From the NCBI GenBank assembly GCA_040182905.1, contig JARQWU010000068.1, positions 1 through 39,350 of the forward strand: a stretch of 39,350 bases of DNA. Direction: 5' to 3'. The DNA comes from Barthelona sp. PAP020 (lineage: Eukaryota; Metamonada: BaSk clade). Positions 1-8,829 of this stretch are shown here, in pieces (within the stretch, counting starts at the first letter, position 1; every line of letters begins with the position of its first letter). A program made the translations under genes and the position numbers. The notes under the pieces are model-generated. The model saw only the letters and a program-made list of their open reading frames with translations. It searched no databases and was not told where the DNA came from.

Positions 1-6
1 CAGAAG

Positions 7-83
7 GGGAATTGAGGGACTGAAATGTAATTGGAACGATCAAGCAGGAGAATATCATAGAAATTCCTCATTCCCATTTTTTT
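7..83 (+). ncRNA. Possible small Pol III-type hairpin RNA
   Basis: Bases 7-19 can pair with 64-75 to form a 12-bp helix with a single bulged T at 13 (one G-U pair), closing a loop of about 44 nt. The 3' strand is followed at once by a run of seven Ts at 77-83. A terminal helix followed by a T-run is the layout of small RNA polymerase III transcripts such as Y or vault RNAs. I do not recognise a family, and the RNA could begin before base 1. The loop contains AATTGGAACGAT, also found in U6 snRNA, but the U6 catalytic ACAGAGA box is absent. It could equally be a chance hairpin at a gene end. Confidence 0.25.
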
Positions 84-270
84 GTTTCTATCCAAAAGCA
101 AAATTTTGAAGTTTAAACTTTACCTTTGAAAATCTAAAGTTTTTCAACAGATCAATCGGGCCTCAAAAGCCTTTAACCAAATAAACACCATTCTATTTTA
201 TTCACTCATACGCACAGTGCTTTTTGGCTTGGAAATAATATACAAAAAAAAAGATAATTTTACAGAATAT
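84..270. other. Intergenic region left of the cullin gene
   Basis: This is AT-rich DNA downstream of the cullin stop. It contains small GC-richer patches (GGGCCTCAAAAGCC, and TGCGCAC-like bases near 210-220) that could form weak hairpins. I see no convincing ORF, tRNA or promoter here. Confidence 0.4.
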
Positions 271-2406
271 TTACTCTCTTCGATAATTCCAGTATCCTTT
301 AGATTCAAATATAAACTCACCACTTTGAAGATGTTTTAAACGTTCAATGAAAAAGTCTTTAGGAACATGCATCTTCAATTCTTCGCAAACTTTTTCGAAC
401 AATTCTTCTTGTTCATGCATTCCATGTTGTTTTAACAACTGAACAATACGACATTCAACTGCATCTCTTGACACCTTAATCATTGACGTAATTTGAGTAT
501 CCATCACTTGATCAGAAACATTTAAGAGATTGATTCTTTCTTCCTTGTAATCGGATACAGTAAAAACCCCATCATTTTCTGTTAAAATTTTAAATTTCAC
601 TAAAGAATCTAATGTAGATGCCACCAATTGAATTGGTAATTGACAACTATCCGCAATAATCTGTTTAGTAGGGGAATTCAAAACACTGAACTGATGAAGC
701 ACGAGCATTTGGGGTTCGGTAACTTGCAGTGTTCTTCCTGCAAATTTAACAATCGCTTGACCATATCCAAAGAGCCATTCAATATTTTTTTCAGGCTTAA
801 GAGATTTATGAAATATTTCAAAACTTTTTCTGGCATTTTCCAAAAAACTTGGAATGTTAGGTTTTAATTTTGCGTTTGTAAGCATCCATAAACTTGGTGA
901 AATAATAGTGGGTCTGAACTTTCGTATTTCAACTGTTAAATTTTTTTTACCGAAAGCATTTACTAATTCTCTGCTACTATTGACATCCAAAATCATTTTA
1001 AACATTTTCTCTGAATATTTCATTCCACATGATTCTCCAAAACGCGATATAATTGATTTTTCCATTCCCAAATTGCATGAAGGACCCAACAACCTCAGTG
1101 AAAGCAAGCTGATATACTGAGTTTTAAAAATTTCATTTGCCCGAATCATGCAAAAAACTTTGTGACACATTTCAAGACCATCTTTTATGCTTTCATTTGT
1201 TCTGTTCATCGAAAGTAATTGATGATATTTCTTTGCTAATAAAATGGCAATAATCACTTCTTCTGAGTTCAAGGCAACTTCAAATACCTCTGAAAGATCT
1301 CGTAAAATTTCTCCATCTGAAAAACCATGTCTTTGCAGAATATCTCGAAGATCGAGCTTTAAAAGAGAATCAATTAATGTGGTAATTTGTTTATCTGAAA
1401 AAGCTAGCGATAAAAGCTTTGACACATGAGATTTATCAGTAAAACTAACATTGAATGGCATACCTGGAACATTACTTAAGGTTGAAAAAGCAGCCTTTGC
1501 TCCTTCTTTAATAAAATTCGTCATTCTATTCACAATTCCTTGAATTTCTTGAGTATGATTCACATACATCTCTATGAACCAAATACAATCGGTAATTTTG
1601 GAAGTATCTGAATCCTTTAAATTGACAATATCATGTAATAAGTTGTCAAAAGAAGGCATTATATTCTCTAAATTTCGCATAACAATATTCTCAAAAACAA
1701 TTCGCTCAACATATGATTTACTCTGAATAATCATCTGATTTGCATCAAAAGTAGGTGGAAAATATTCAGCAAGTAAAACTTCTCGGTCAATACAGCTTTT
1801 AACATTTCTCAAGAATTCAAGAAACTCATTGCCAGTCATTACAGAATTAATATCAAATGTTTTTGAATAATAGTCAATTAAATGAATATCATAGCTTTCA
1901 AAAAAATCAGCAAATAATCCAAAATTATCAAAATTATGTAAACAAATGATAGAATTCGGTTCAAGTCCATTTAATTGACGGAAATTATTAATATCAGCAA
2001 GTATCTCATTAAAAAAAGAATTTAACAAAGATTTTGAATTCTTAAGATTCTTGGTAAAAGAAAATGAAATCAAATTAGAAAAAGAATCATTGGATTCTTT
2101 TATAAAAAAACTGTTCAATGAGGAAAAAGCAATAGAAAAAAATCTCTTCAAATGTTTAGCGAAGATAGCCAAATCATTGAATGATTCAATGTTATTTAAA
2201 GGTAAATTTACAATTTGTTGTTCTACACTGTCATCTACTATCGTTAACAATCGATTAATCAGTTCATTGGAAGGACTTATACTCAACTGTAATCTTGTCA
2301 CAAAAATGAAATGATTGAAATTGTTTGGTATTATTCTATTTTCAAGGGAATTCTTCAATTGATCTTCAATAGCTAACCATTGTCTTGATGGATTGATATC
2401 GGTCAT
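271..2406 (-). CDS. Cullin family protein (ubiquitin ligase scaffold)
   Basis: Cullins are the scaffolds of cullin-RING ubiquitin ligases: the N-terminal helical repeats hold the substrate adaptor and the C-terminal part holds the RING protein. This 711-aa protein has the family length of roughly 700-800 aa. The middle carries the cullin-homology signature, a segment with SIISRF...ESCGMKYSEKMFKMILDV, matching the family pattern of cullins around CG-x-x-[YF]-[ST]-x-K-[LM]. The C-terminal winged helix contains IVQLLK, equivalent to IVRIMK in other cullins, so Lys659 is the likely NEDD8 attachment site. The protein ends in YWNYRRE, resembling the usual YxYxA end. The sequence is divergent and I cannot assign it to CUL1, CUL3 or CUL4. 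It is divergent from the next gene with 60 bp between starts. A cullin is well supported; the subtype is not. Confidence 0.85.
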   Translation of the reverse strand: MTDINPSRQWLAIEDQLKNSLENRIIPNNFNHFIFVTRLQLSISPSNELINRLLTIVDDSVEQQIVNLPLNNIESFNDLAIFAKHLKRFFSIAFSSLNSFFIKESNDSFSNLISFSFTKNLKNSKSLLNSFFNEILADINNFRQLNGLEPNSIICLHNFDNFGLFADFFESYDIHLIDYYSKTFDINSVMTGNEFLEFLRNVKSCIDREVLLAEYFPPTFDANQMIIQSKSYVERIVFENIVMRNLENIMPSFDNLLHDIVNLKDSDTSKITDCIWFIEMYVNHTQEIQGIVNRMTNFIKEGAKAAFSTLSNVPGMPFNVSFTDKSHVSKLLSLAFSDKQITTLIDSLLKLDLRDILQRHGFSDGEILRDLSEVFEVALNSEEVIIAILLAKKYHQLLSMNRTNESIKDGLEMCHKVFCMIRANEIFKTQYISLLSLRLLGPSCNLGMEKSIISRFGESCGMKYSEKMFKMILDVNSSRELVNAFGKKNLTVEIRKFRPTIISPSLWMLTNAKLKPNIPSFLENARKSFEIFHKSLKPEKNIEWLFGYGQAIVKFAGRTLQVTEPQMLVLHQFSVLNSPTKQIIADSCQLPIQLVASTLDSLVKFKILTENDGVFTVSDYKEERINLLNVSDQVMDTQITSMIKVSRDAVECRIVQLLKQHGMHEQEELFEKVCEELKMHVPKDFFIERLKHLQSGEFIFESKGYWNYRRE

Positions 2407-2466
2407 TTTTCAACACATAAAAAAAGTTTTTTTTCATTGGCAATGAAATTTGTTGATTAAAATTTT
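2407..2466. promoter_or_regulatory. Divergent promoter with CCAAT-containing palindrome
   Basis: Only 60 bp separate the cullin and LRR/Sfi1 start codons, so both promoters must lie here or overlap coding sequence. It holds a perfect 8-bp-arm palindrome at 2432-2448 (TTTCATTG-G-CAATGAAA), which includes ATTGG, the complement of CCAAT. There is a seven-T tract on the cullin strand (2419-2425). The regulatory role is inferred from position and symmetry only. Confidence 0.45.
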
Positions 2467-5400
2467 ATGATGAATGAAAATGTAACATATTTATTATCAA
2501 CTCAGATTCAAAAACATTTGGATTCAACGAATATTTCTGATACTCAAATATCATTGGTTAATAAGGATATTGATACAATAGATGTTTTAGATGATGTAAA
2601 ATTTCATCAATTAAAATCAAATGTTGAAGTGTTTTACATTTCAAATAATTACATCAAATCCTTTTCAAATATTGAACAATTTTCGAAATTGAGAATTATT
2701 TCAGCTGCCAATTGTTGTATTCAGAAATTTGGAGATATTATTGCCTTGAAAAAATTGCCACAATTGTCTGTTTTGAATCTTCAATTCAATCCTATCACTT
2801 CATTACCTTTTTATAGAGCTGTAATTATTTCAATGTTTCCATCATTGACTATGTTAGATAGTATAAAGATTACACTGAAAGAAAGAGAAGCTGTTGAAGT
2901 TTTGTTACAACAAAGAGATCTGTACATAAAGTGGATTTCAAACAATTATTTTCATTTAGAACAGCTAAATCTTATTATTAGACAATTGAAATTACATTAT
3001 GAACTTTTTTACCAGTATTTTGAAAAACGTTGTTTTTCAAATCAAGAAATTTTTTGTAAGTTTTCCCATGTTTTATCAAGTTCATTTTACCGTTTTGATT
3101 ATCTTTTAAATATTTTACCTGGCCCTGATATATTGACACCCAAAGATACTGTTGATGAGTTTTTGTTGTTGCAAGTCAGAAAGAAATATTTTGACACTAA
3201 ACAGAAAACTAGCCGATCGCCAAAAAAAGACAATAATCAATGGTTATCCTGCTACAAGGACATTTTAGCAGAACAATCAGTTCAAATTAACAAATCTTTA
3301 ATTTCTTTAGTTAATGCACGTGAACAGGTTCAAGAATTAGTTATGAATGCCTTTCCTCAATTAAGATCCACTTATGTTAAGGTAGATAGTTCTCAATATT
3401 TAATTAATCTGCTACCCAATCAAACTTCCATGTTTCTTTCATCATCTGTTACTCCCGGGTCAATAAATACATCTCCAAATCAAAATATGAATTTTCAAGA
3501 CAAGCAAAAGATTTTGTCACCAGATCATTATGTTGTTACACCTCAACATCATTCTGAAAGCGAAATCAAAAAGAAAAATGGGGTATTTTCCAAAAATGAT
3601 TCTATTAATGATCATACACCTGATACAATATCAGAATCTGTCAACGAAAAGCCTGTAACACCAACTCAAGAAAATACCGCACAATTCTTTCATGATAGCA
3701 ACATTACTTCTCAGAATGTTTTTGACATTGAAAAGGATGAGTCAATCAATTTTACTTCAAAAGAAGATTTGTCAGAAAACCATCACAATGAAAATGTAGC
3801 ACATGAAACACAAACAAGTCTTTCATGTAAAAATTCGAATATACCAGACGCTGACCAGTCTTCTTCGTTGCTTACATTTTCTCAATCTCATATTTCCTCC
3901 TCTAACTTGGTTAAAGATGTTGTAAATTCTAAAGCAAAGGTATTAACGAAAGAATTAACAGATAAATCAACTAAAAACAAGGCAATTGATTCTCATCAAT
4001 TAAAAAGAGCAATTATTGAAGATTTTGAGCATTTTTCAGGTCGAAATTATACTCAAAAACAAATGGATATTCAAACGAAGAGAAGTTCGCATTTGTTAGA
4101 GCAATTAAAGAAGCATAGAACAGATATTATTCAAGCTAACGAGAAAGTGGATATGTTGGAAAGAATGAATGATCAGTTAAGATTTTCTCTTTCAGAAGCC
4201 AGACGTCAGATGAACACAGCTGTTGAAGAGGTTCAAGAAGTTAGCGAAAGTAAAACGGTTAAAATTCATGAATTAAATGCACGAGTAGCTGAGTTAGAAT
4301 CAATTATTGATAAGTTATTTGATCAACAAAATGAAATGGAGAATTTTTACAAAGAAAAAGCTGTTATGAAAGAGTATATAGCAAAACAAAATATTGCTTT
4401 ACATTTACTTGATACTCAATCCATTGACCCTTCTTCCAAGTATGCTTTATTGGGAATTGAACACTTAGATCTTCAATTAGAACAGTCTAATATCGAATTT
4501 GCAAAATTACAACTTTTGAAAACTTGTTTTCAAGGGTTTAAAAATGTCATATTTGAAAAAAAACGTATAAATAAAATTGTTGATGCTTTTGAAGCACGAA
4601 AAATTCAAAGACACTGTTTTTCAAAGTGGTTCAATCTTTATAAGACAAGATACATTTCACCTGAACAAATTGGTTCACTTTGTAATCTTGCAGATGAATA
4701 TTATCGACAAAATGTGGAGCGTGAGGTATTAAATGGGTTTGTTCGTTATTTAAAGTCAAACAGATATGAAAGACGTTTGAATAAGCGGGCTGATTTGTCA
4801 TTCAAAAGTGTTATTTTTGAAAAGTGGGAAAATGCTAGATTTAATTCTCAAAGAAATGATTTCTTGTTTTCAAAGGCCGAGTATTTTTATAAAATTCGAA
4901 TTCTATCCAAAGTTTTTGGAATAATGAAAAGAAATTATGGAAAACAACAATCTATTGAACTATATGAAAGGAAAGCTAAAAATTTTGAGCGTACTTATTT
5001 ACTTTTGAAGAGTTTTAGAGCTTTTAAGAGCGAAACTTCAAGTAGTAGACAAAAGAACAATTCTGAAGTACTTTTAATGTGGCATCGATATATTTTATCG
5101 GATAAATTGGCAAAAAAACAAAAAAAACATGCTATAATGATGCAACAAAAAAACGAAAAACGCTTATTTGTGAACGTATTTACCGCTTGGAAAAATATCA
5201 CACATCGTTCTTCCTACATTGAAACAATTTGTAACGCATTAGCCAAAAGGCACAGATTGCTCATTCTTGGTCGATTTTTTTCAAATTGGAAGCATAGCCT
5301 ATTAATTCGTTTTGGTGAAGCCCTTCTAGTTTACAGAACCAATGAACAACTCATGACAAATAAGTATATTGACGAACGTAATAAACGTGTTTCATTGGAA

Positions 5401-5982
5401 GAAGAATTAACCAAATCCAATATTTCATTGGCTAAACAAGAGAATGACATTCACATGATGGAAATAATGAATAGCACTGATAAGGATATTTTGAATGAAA
5501 TTAATGAACAAAAGATGACCCTTAATGACAAGTTGTCTGAAGCTCAAAATCAAATTAATCAAAAACAAGCAGAAGTTAATGGTTGGCAACAAAAATGGGC
5601 GGAAAAAGCTGCTGATACTTCATTTGAACATTCCAGCATTGGCAATTTTGAATCTCCAACTCAAAAAAAATTTAAATTGACAAATAAATTGTTGAATACT
5701 GATTCTACCCCTTTTATGGATTATATGCATGTTCATATTGATAATGATATGGAAAAACCTCATATCAACCATGAAATACCAAATGAGAAAATGCAAGAAA
5801 GTGAAAAGAATAAGAAACGATCAAATTCTATTGAAAAACAATTGGAAGATCAATTTTTGAAAATTTCATCTTTGTTAAGCAACCCTCCAAAGAAATTACA
5901 TGTTTATAATTCAAAAAGTCCTGTAAATGGGCTGAATGTTAATGTAAAGACAGACTCTACTCTGTCATTAGATGAATTGTAG
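2467..5982 (+). CDS. LRR, coiled-coil and Sfi1-repeat protein, centrosomal type
   Basis: The 1171-aa protein starts with leucine-rich repeats of the SDS22 type (about residues 50-130, including VFYISNNYIKSFSNIE and LSVLNLQFNPI), ending in a cap-like segment. A low-complexity Ser/Asn/Thr-rich linker follows (about 320-510), then a coiled coil (about 519-652). Next come Sfi1-like repeats (about 685-945) with recurring helical cores such as CFSKWFNLY, FEKWENA, LLMWHRYI, VFTAWKNI and FFSNWKHSL. A second coiled coil covers about 958-1055. Sfi1 repeats are long helices that bind centrin at basal bodies and centrosomes, so a structural role there is likely. Starts at two adjacent ATGs (2467 and 2470). 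Two AATAAA motifs follow the stop, at 6018 and 6071. Architecture is clear; no orthologue name is assigned. Confidence 0.75.
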   Translation: MMNENVTYLLSTQIQKHLDSTNISDTQISLVNKDIDTIDVLDDVKFHQLKSNVEVFYISNNYIKSFSNIEQFSKLRIISAANCCIQKFGDIIALKKLPQLSVLNLQFNPITSLPFYRAVIISMFPSLTMLDSIKITLKEREAVEVLLQQRDLYIKWISNNYFHLEQLNLIIRQLKLHYELFYQYFEKRCFSNQEIFCKFSHVLSSSFYRFDYLLNILPGPDILTPKDTVDEFLLLQVRKKYFDTKQKTSRSPKKDNNQWLSCYKDILAEQSVQINKSLISLVNAREQVQELVMNAFPQLRSTYVKVDSSQYLINLLPNQTSMFLSSSVTPGSINTSPNQNMNFQDKQKILSPDHYVVTPQHHSESEIKKKNGVFSKNDSINDHTPDTISESVNEKPVTPTQENTAQFFHDSNITSQNVFDIEKDESINFTSKEDLSENHHNENVAHETQTSLSCKNSNIPDADQSSSLLTFSQSHISSSNLVKDVVNSKAKVLTKELTDKSTKNKAIDSHQLKRAIIEDFEHFSGRNYTQKQMDIQTKRSSHLLEQLKKHRTDIIQANEKVDMLERMNDQLRFSLSEARRQMNTAVEEVQEVSESKTVKIHELNARVAELESIIDKLFDQQNEMENFYKEKAVMKEYIAKQNIALHLLDTQSIDPSSKYALLGIEHLDLQLEQSNIEFAKLQLLKTCFQGFKNVIFEKKRINKIVDAFEARKIQRHCFSKWFNLYKTRYISPEQIGSLCNLADEYYRQNVEREVLNGFVRYLKSNRYERRLNKRADLSFKSVIFEKWENARFNSQRNDFLFSKAEYFYKIRILSKVFGIMKRNYGKQQSIELYERKAKNFERTYLLLKSFRAFKSETSSSRQKNNSEVLLMWHRYILSDKLAKKQKKHAIMMQQKNEKRLFVNVFTAWKNITHRSSYIETICNALAKRHRLLILGRFFSNWKHSLLIRFGEALLVYRTNEQLMTNKYIDERNKRVSLEEELTKSNISLAKQENDIHMMEIMNSTDKDILNEINEQKMTLNDKLSEAQNQINQKQAEVNGWQQKWAEKAADTSFEHSSIGNFESPTQKKFKLTNKLLNTDSTPFMDYMHVHIDNDMEKPHINHEIPNEKMQESEKNKKRSNSIEKQLEDQFLKISSLLSNPPKKLHVYNSKSPVNGLNVNVKTDSTLSLDEL

Positions 5983-6017
5983 TATTTTCTTCAAGTTCAT
6001 TTGTATGTTTTTAAATC

Positions 6018-6076
6018 AATAAATAGCTCTGTTTTTACCTTTCTTTTGAATTGTTTATTTTTTCTTTTGCAATAAA
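6018..6076 (+). terminator. Polyadenylation signals of the LRR/Sfi1 gene
   Basis: AATAAA occurs at 6018-6023 and again at 6071-6076, 36 and 89 nt after the TAG stop, inside the 162-bp gap to the convergent neighbour. This is the usual eukaryotic cleavage signal, but in such AT-rich DNA it also occurs by chance. Confidence 0.4.
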
Positions 6077-6144
6077 TTTACCAATTGTTTGTTAAAATCG
6101 TCTTGTGGGTCCCACGTCAAATCAACAAAGAAAAAAAAAAGATT

Positions 6145-7341
6145 TTATTTGTTTTCTAACACACCTAAAACTAAAGATGATGATATTGTATCACCCAAAC
6201 CAACAGTAGACGTAATTGGATTGATAATACAAGGACGATACCAATGAATTAATTCAGGTGACACATATGTTCCTTCCTTATCAAGCTCATCAATAAAATT
6301 ATATTCAACGTGACTTTCAACAGACTCAGGTAAAGATCTAACCTTAACAATAACTTCTTCTGCAATTTTAAAACCTCTTTCAAAGTCTTCTTTCTCAAAT
6401 TTGATGCAACCAGGAGAATTAGGCTCAATAGCAATGTACAAACCTAAACAATGAAACAAAATCAATCCAACAGGCATGATATGAGCGAAATGTCTGAGAA
6501 CCTCTTGATGACTGGCATCAGGATCATAATTATCAAATAAAGAATCAGCAAACAACCTTAATTCAACTTCATTAAGCCCAATAGAATCTGCATTGGGTAA
6601 CAAGTCATGTACAATAAAATCACGCACAATATTATCAGAAGCAAATGCCATTTCATAATGTAACCACTTGGATCTTTCTTGTAAATCCTTTATTAATTCT
6701 TGATGCATTTTTCTGAATTCATTAGTAACAATATCAGATTTCAAAAGATGAAATCCAGAATATAATATGGTCCATTCCTTATCAATGAAATTTTTATATT
6801 GTTTGATGAAATGTTCATCCAAAGCAAGTACAGAATTTGTTTCATCATATGTCAAAATGATTCTGTTTGCACGAGGGGTTTTCTGACCATCAACCATCAG
6901 ATCCTTTTGATATTCGGCAACAATATGAATAGGTGCAGGTTCATCAACAGGTTCAACTGAACTGAGTGGGACTAAACCATCTTCACCAAAAACAAGAGCA
7001 GTAGGACAGACAGATTTGACATATGACAATAATTGAGGAGCTCTATTAGGCAAATGAAGAACTGGAGTATGATTGGGGAAAGAGTTAATAACATTTTGGA
7101 AAAAAAAACCTTCTTGTCCACCTAAGACAAATTCATGAGGAAATGATTTCAAAACTTCATTTACAAGCTCAGGAGAAACAAGTTCTTCACGAGCAAGCCC
7201 AGAATGTATGGTAGGGATCATTAATTCATACACATCTTCATCAGTTGCTTTCAAAATTTGGACCAATTTCTCAAAATCTTCTTCACTGTTAATGTGCACC
7301 AAAGCGTCTAAATTAATGTTCAATCCAACAAAAACGTACAT
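6145..7341 (-). CDS. ADPGK: ADP-dependent glucokinase/phosphofructokinase family protein
   Basis: This ribokinase-fold family (ADP-GK/PFK) phosphorylates glucose or fructose 6-phosphate using ADP instead of ATP. The protein begins MYVFVGLNINLDALVHI, the usual first beta strand with the Asn-Asp sugar-site residues. The HxE metal-binding motif appears as HYEMA (His228-Glu230). The catalytic motif is TVGLGDTISS near the C terminus, with Asp384 as the general base. The start is placed at 7341, giving 398 aa, because strand 1 begins there; an in-frame ATG at 7413 would add 24 residues with a short hydrophobic patch. At 398 aa it is shorter than most members (about 450-500). Glucose is the likelier substrate by analogy with eukaryotic members, but PFK activity cannot be excluded. 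It is convergent with the LRR/Sfi1 gene. Confidence 0.8.
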   Translation of the reverse strand: MYVFVGLNINLDALVHINSEEDFEKLVQILKATDEDVYELMIPTIHSGLAREELVSPELVNEVLKSFPHEFVLGGQEGFFFQNVINSFPNHTPVLHLPNRAPQLLSYVKSVCPTALVFGEDGLVPLSSVEPVDEPAPIHIVAEYQKDLMVDGQKTPRANRIILTYDETNSVLALDEHFIKQYKNFIDKEWTILYSGFHLLKSDIVTNEFRKMHQELIKDLQERSKWLHYEMAFASDNIVRDFIVHDLLPNADSIGLNEVELRLFADSLFDNYDPDASHQEVLRHFAHIMPVGLILFHCLGLYIAIEPNSPGCIKFEKEDFERGFKIAEEVIVKVRSLPESVESHVEYNFIDELDKEGTYVSPELIHWYRPCIINPITSTVGLGDTISSSLVLGVLENK

Positions 7342-7612
7342 TTTCGGGAAAATTCGAAATGAAAAAAATATAAAAAATCTGGTTTTGCTTTCATAATTCT
7401 TTTGTGATCTCAATTTATTTTAAAGAATTAGTTTCAAAAAAAGACATATTTCTCTTTAAATTGAAGGAAACTTTCTCAAAAAAAAGAAAAAAGAATTTAT
7501 TTTTGAAAATCCGATAAAGATACAAATATCTATCAATAAACATAATGTAATAGTAATGTTGATTCCAAAAACATTCAGCAAAAAGAAATGTTAAATGTAT
7601 ACAAATTTGCTC

Positions 7613-8074
7613 TCATAACTTTGGAGGAATTTGAGGTTTTTGGAAGGATAAAATACTTGATGAACCTTTTGGGGGAATTTTATGCGGAATCATTGGAGCG
7701 GAAAAGAGGTTTGGTAGTTGATGAGGTTGATGGATTTGAAAAGGAATTGTTGGATTCTTTGTGTGAATGGCACTTTCTTTTTGAACAATTTCGTTGGGTT
7801 TTACACTTTGAACGTCAATATTTTGAGCTTTTATTGAATTTCTTTCCTTTTCTTTTGTATTTTCTCCATCTTTTTGAATATTAGATGCTTTTGTATTAAC
7901 TAATTCTGGAATAAATTGTTTTGGTGGTTGATAAATGCCATTTAACGCCGCAAATTTTTGCCAATATTCTCTAACATTGTTTCTGTGTGGTTTTCCTGTG
8001 TAATGTGATTCTCTAACGCTTCTAGAATCATGTGTTAAGTACACATCACAATAATCACAATAATATTTTGACAT
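7613..8074 (-). CDS. SNRPC: U1 small nuclear ribonucleoprotein C (U1-C)
   Basis: U1-C stabilises pairing of U1 snRNA with the 5' splice site in the spliceosome. The first 30 residues contain the matrin-type zinc finger unique to U1-[19 protein letters not shown], with zinc ligands Cys6, Cys9, His24 and His30 at exactly the family positions, followed by [10 protein letters not shown]. The tail is Pro/Gln/Ile-rich, as in other U1-C proteins. The length is 153 aa. The start at 8074 is decisive, because U1-C proteins begin Met-x-Lys-[FY]-Tyr-Cys; the frame is open for 32 more codons upstream but these do not look like U1-C. The start codon lies 2 bp from that of the divergent EF-hand gene. A second U1 protein, U1-70K, lies about 2 kb away. 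Confidence 0.95.
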   Translation of the reverse strand: MSKYYCDYCDVYLTHDSRSVRESHYTGKPHRNNVREYWQKFAALNGIYQPPKQFIPELVNTKASNIQKDGENTKEKERNSIKAQNIDVQSVKPNEIVQKESAIHTKNPTIPFQIHQPHQLPNLFSAPMIPHKIPPKGSSSILSFQKPQIPPKL

Positions 8075-8076
8075 TA

Positions 8077-8733
8077 ATGCTTTTTTCAGAAAATTACGTT
8101 GAGACTGAAGAAGTTTCTCGAAGATTATTCGAAAAACTTGACATTGATAACAATGGATATATTGATACAACAGAATTAAAAATAATAATGAAGAGTTTAC
8201 AATTGTATCCTACATTGAAACAATTGAAATCAATTATTCGGGAAGTGGTGGAAGGTCCACGCTTACGAATAGATTATCAGAAATTTCGAGAGATCAGAGC
8301 CAATAAAATGTCTGTTGAATTTAATGTTTTGGCTGAATTCAAAAAATTTGACATTTCTCCCCTGCATCGAGGATTCATTACACCTGATTCAGTCTTTAGA
8401 GTTTGTATAGAAGAAGGTTTTGATGAAGAAACTTCCAAAGAGTATGTTAAAGAAATGATGGAATTGGACACAAATTTTGATGGAAAGATTTCATATTTAG
8501 ACTTGTTTGATTTTATGATGAATAGAGTACCTGATGAATGGTTGCAATGGATTTTTGAAAATGAAATTCGTGGTGTTTCTGATGAAAAAATAATCCAAGT
8601 TTTAACAACGAACGGATTTCCGAATGATTTGGCAGAAGAATTATTGAATTTAACCAAGGAAAAAGGCAGACAAACTGTAAAGAGGTCATATGCTGATGAT
8701 GGACGGAATTATATATACACCTTAAAAGCGTAA
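8077..8733 (+). CDS. EF-hand calcium-binding protein
   Basis: The 218-aa protein has a canonical N-terminal EF-hand loop (residues 22-33, [12 protein letters not shown]) and a second recognisable loop (residues 131-142, [12 protein letters not shown], with Asp rather than Glu at position 12). Two middle EF-hands look degenerate. The C-terminal part is basic with no clear motif ([18 protein letters not shown]). It is a calmodulin-superfamily protein, but I cannot place it in centrin, calaxin or another named group. The ATG at 8077 is chosen because the first EF-hand begins soon after it; an in-frame ATG at 8032 would add 15 Asn/His-rich residues and overlap U1-C by 43 nt. The calcineurin B-like gene follows in the same direction 96 bp later. 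Confidence 0.7.
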   Translation: MLFSENYVETEEVSRRLFEKLDIDNNGYIDTTELKIIMKSLQLYPTLKQLKSIIREVVEGPRLRIDYQKFREIRANKMSVEFNVLAEFKKFDISPLHRGFITPDSVFRVCIEEGFDEETSKEYVKEMMELDTNFDGKISYLDLFDFMMNRVPDEWLQWIFENEIRGVSDEKIIQVLTTNGFPNDLAEELLNLTKEKGRQTVKRSYADDGRNYIYTLKA

Positions 8734-8809
8734 CTATACATATTCTTGTAATCTTTTTAATGTAAAAAATACAGTGCTATTTATTGTTCCATTTTATTTC
8801 ATTTTTGTA

Positions 8810-8826
8810 TTTTTTTTCAATATTAG
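8810..8826 (+). promoter_or_regulatory. T-tract plus CAAT initiator-like element of the calcineurin B gene
   Basis: Eight Ts followed by CAATATTAG end 3 nt before the start codon. A nearly identical TTTTTCAATATTA occurs before the gene at 29574, and T-run plus CAAT or ACAAT precedes U1-70K and the dynein-like gene. An initiator-like core element is inferred from this recurrence. Confidence 0.4.
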
Positions 8827-8829
8827 AAC

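Noticed and set aside
30-41. AATTGGAACGAT identical to part of U6 snRNA
   Set aside because: The adjoining U6 ACAGAGA and AGC catalytic bases, which are almost invariant, are absent, so this is not U6.
7342-7413. Upstream start for the ADP-dependent kinase
   Set aside because: The kinase fold begins at the second Met (7341); the extra residues are a short T-rich hydrophobic patch without a clear signal peptide cleavage site.
8032-8076. Upstream start for the EF-hand protein
   Set aside because: The extra 15 residues are Asn/His-rich and overlap the U1-C coding region; the ATG at 8077 lies just before the first EF-hand.
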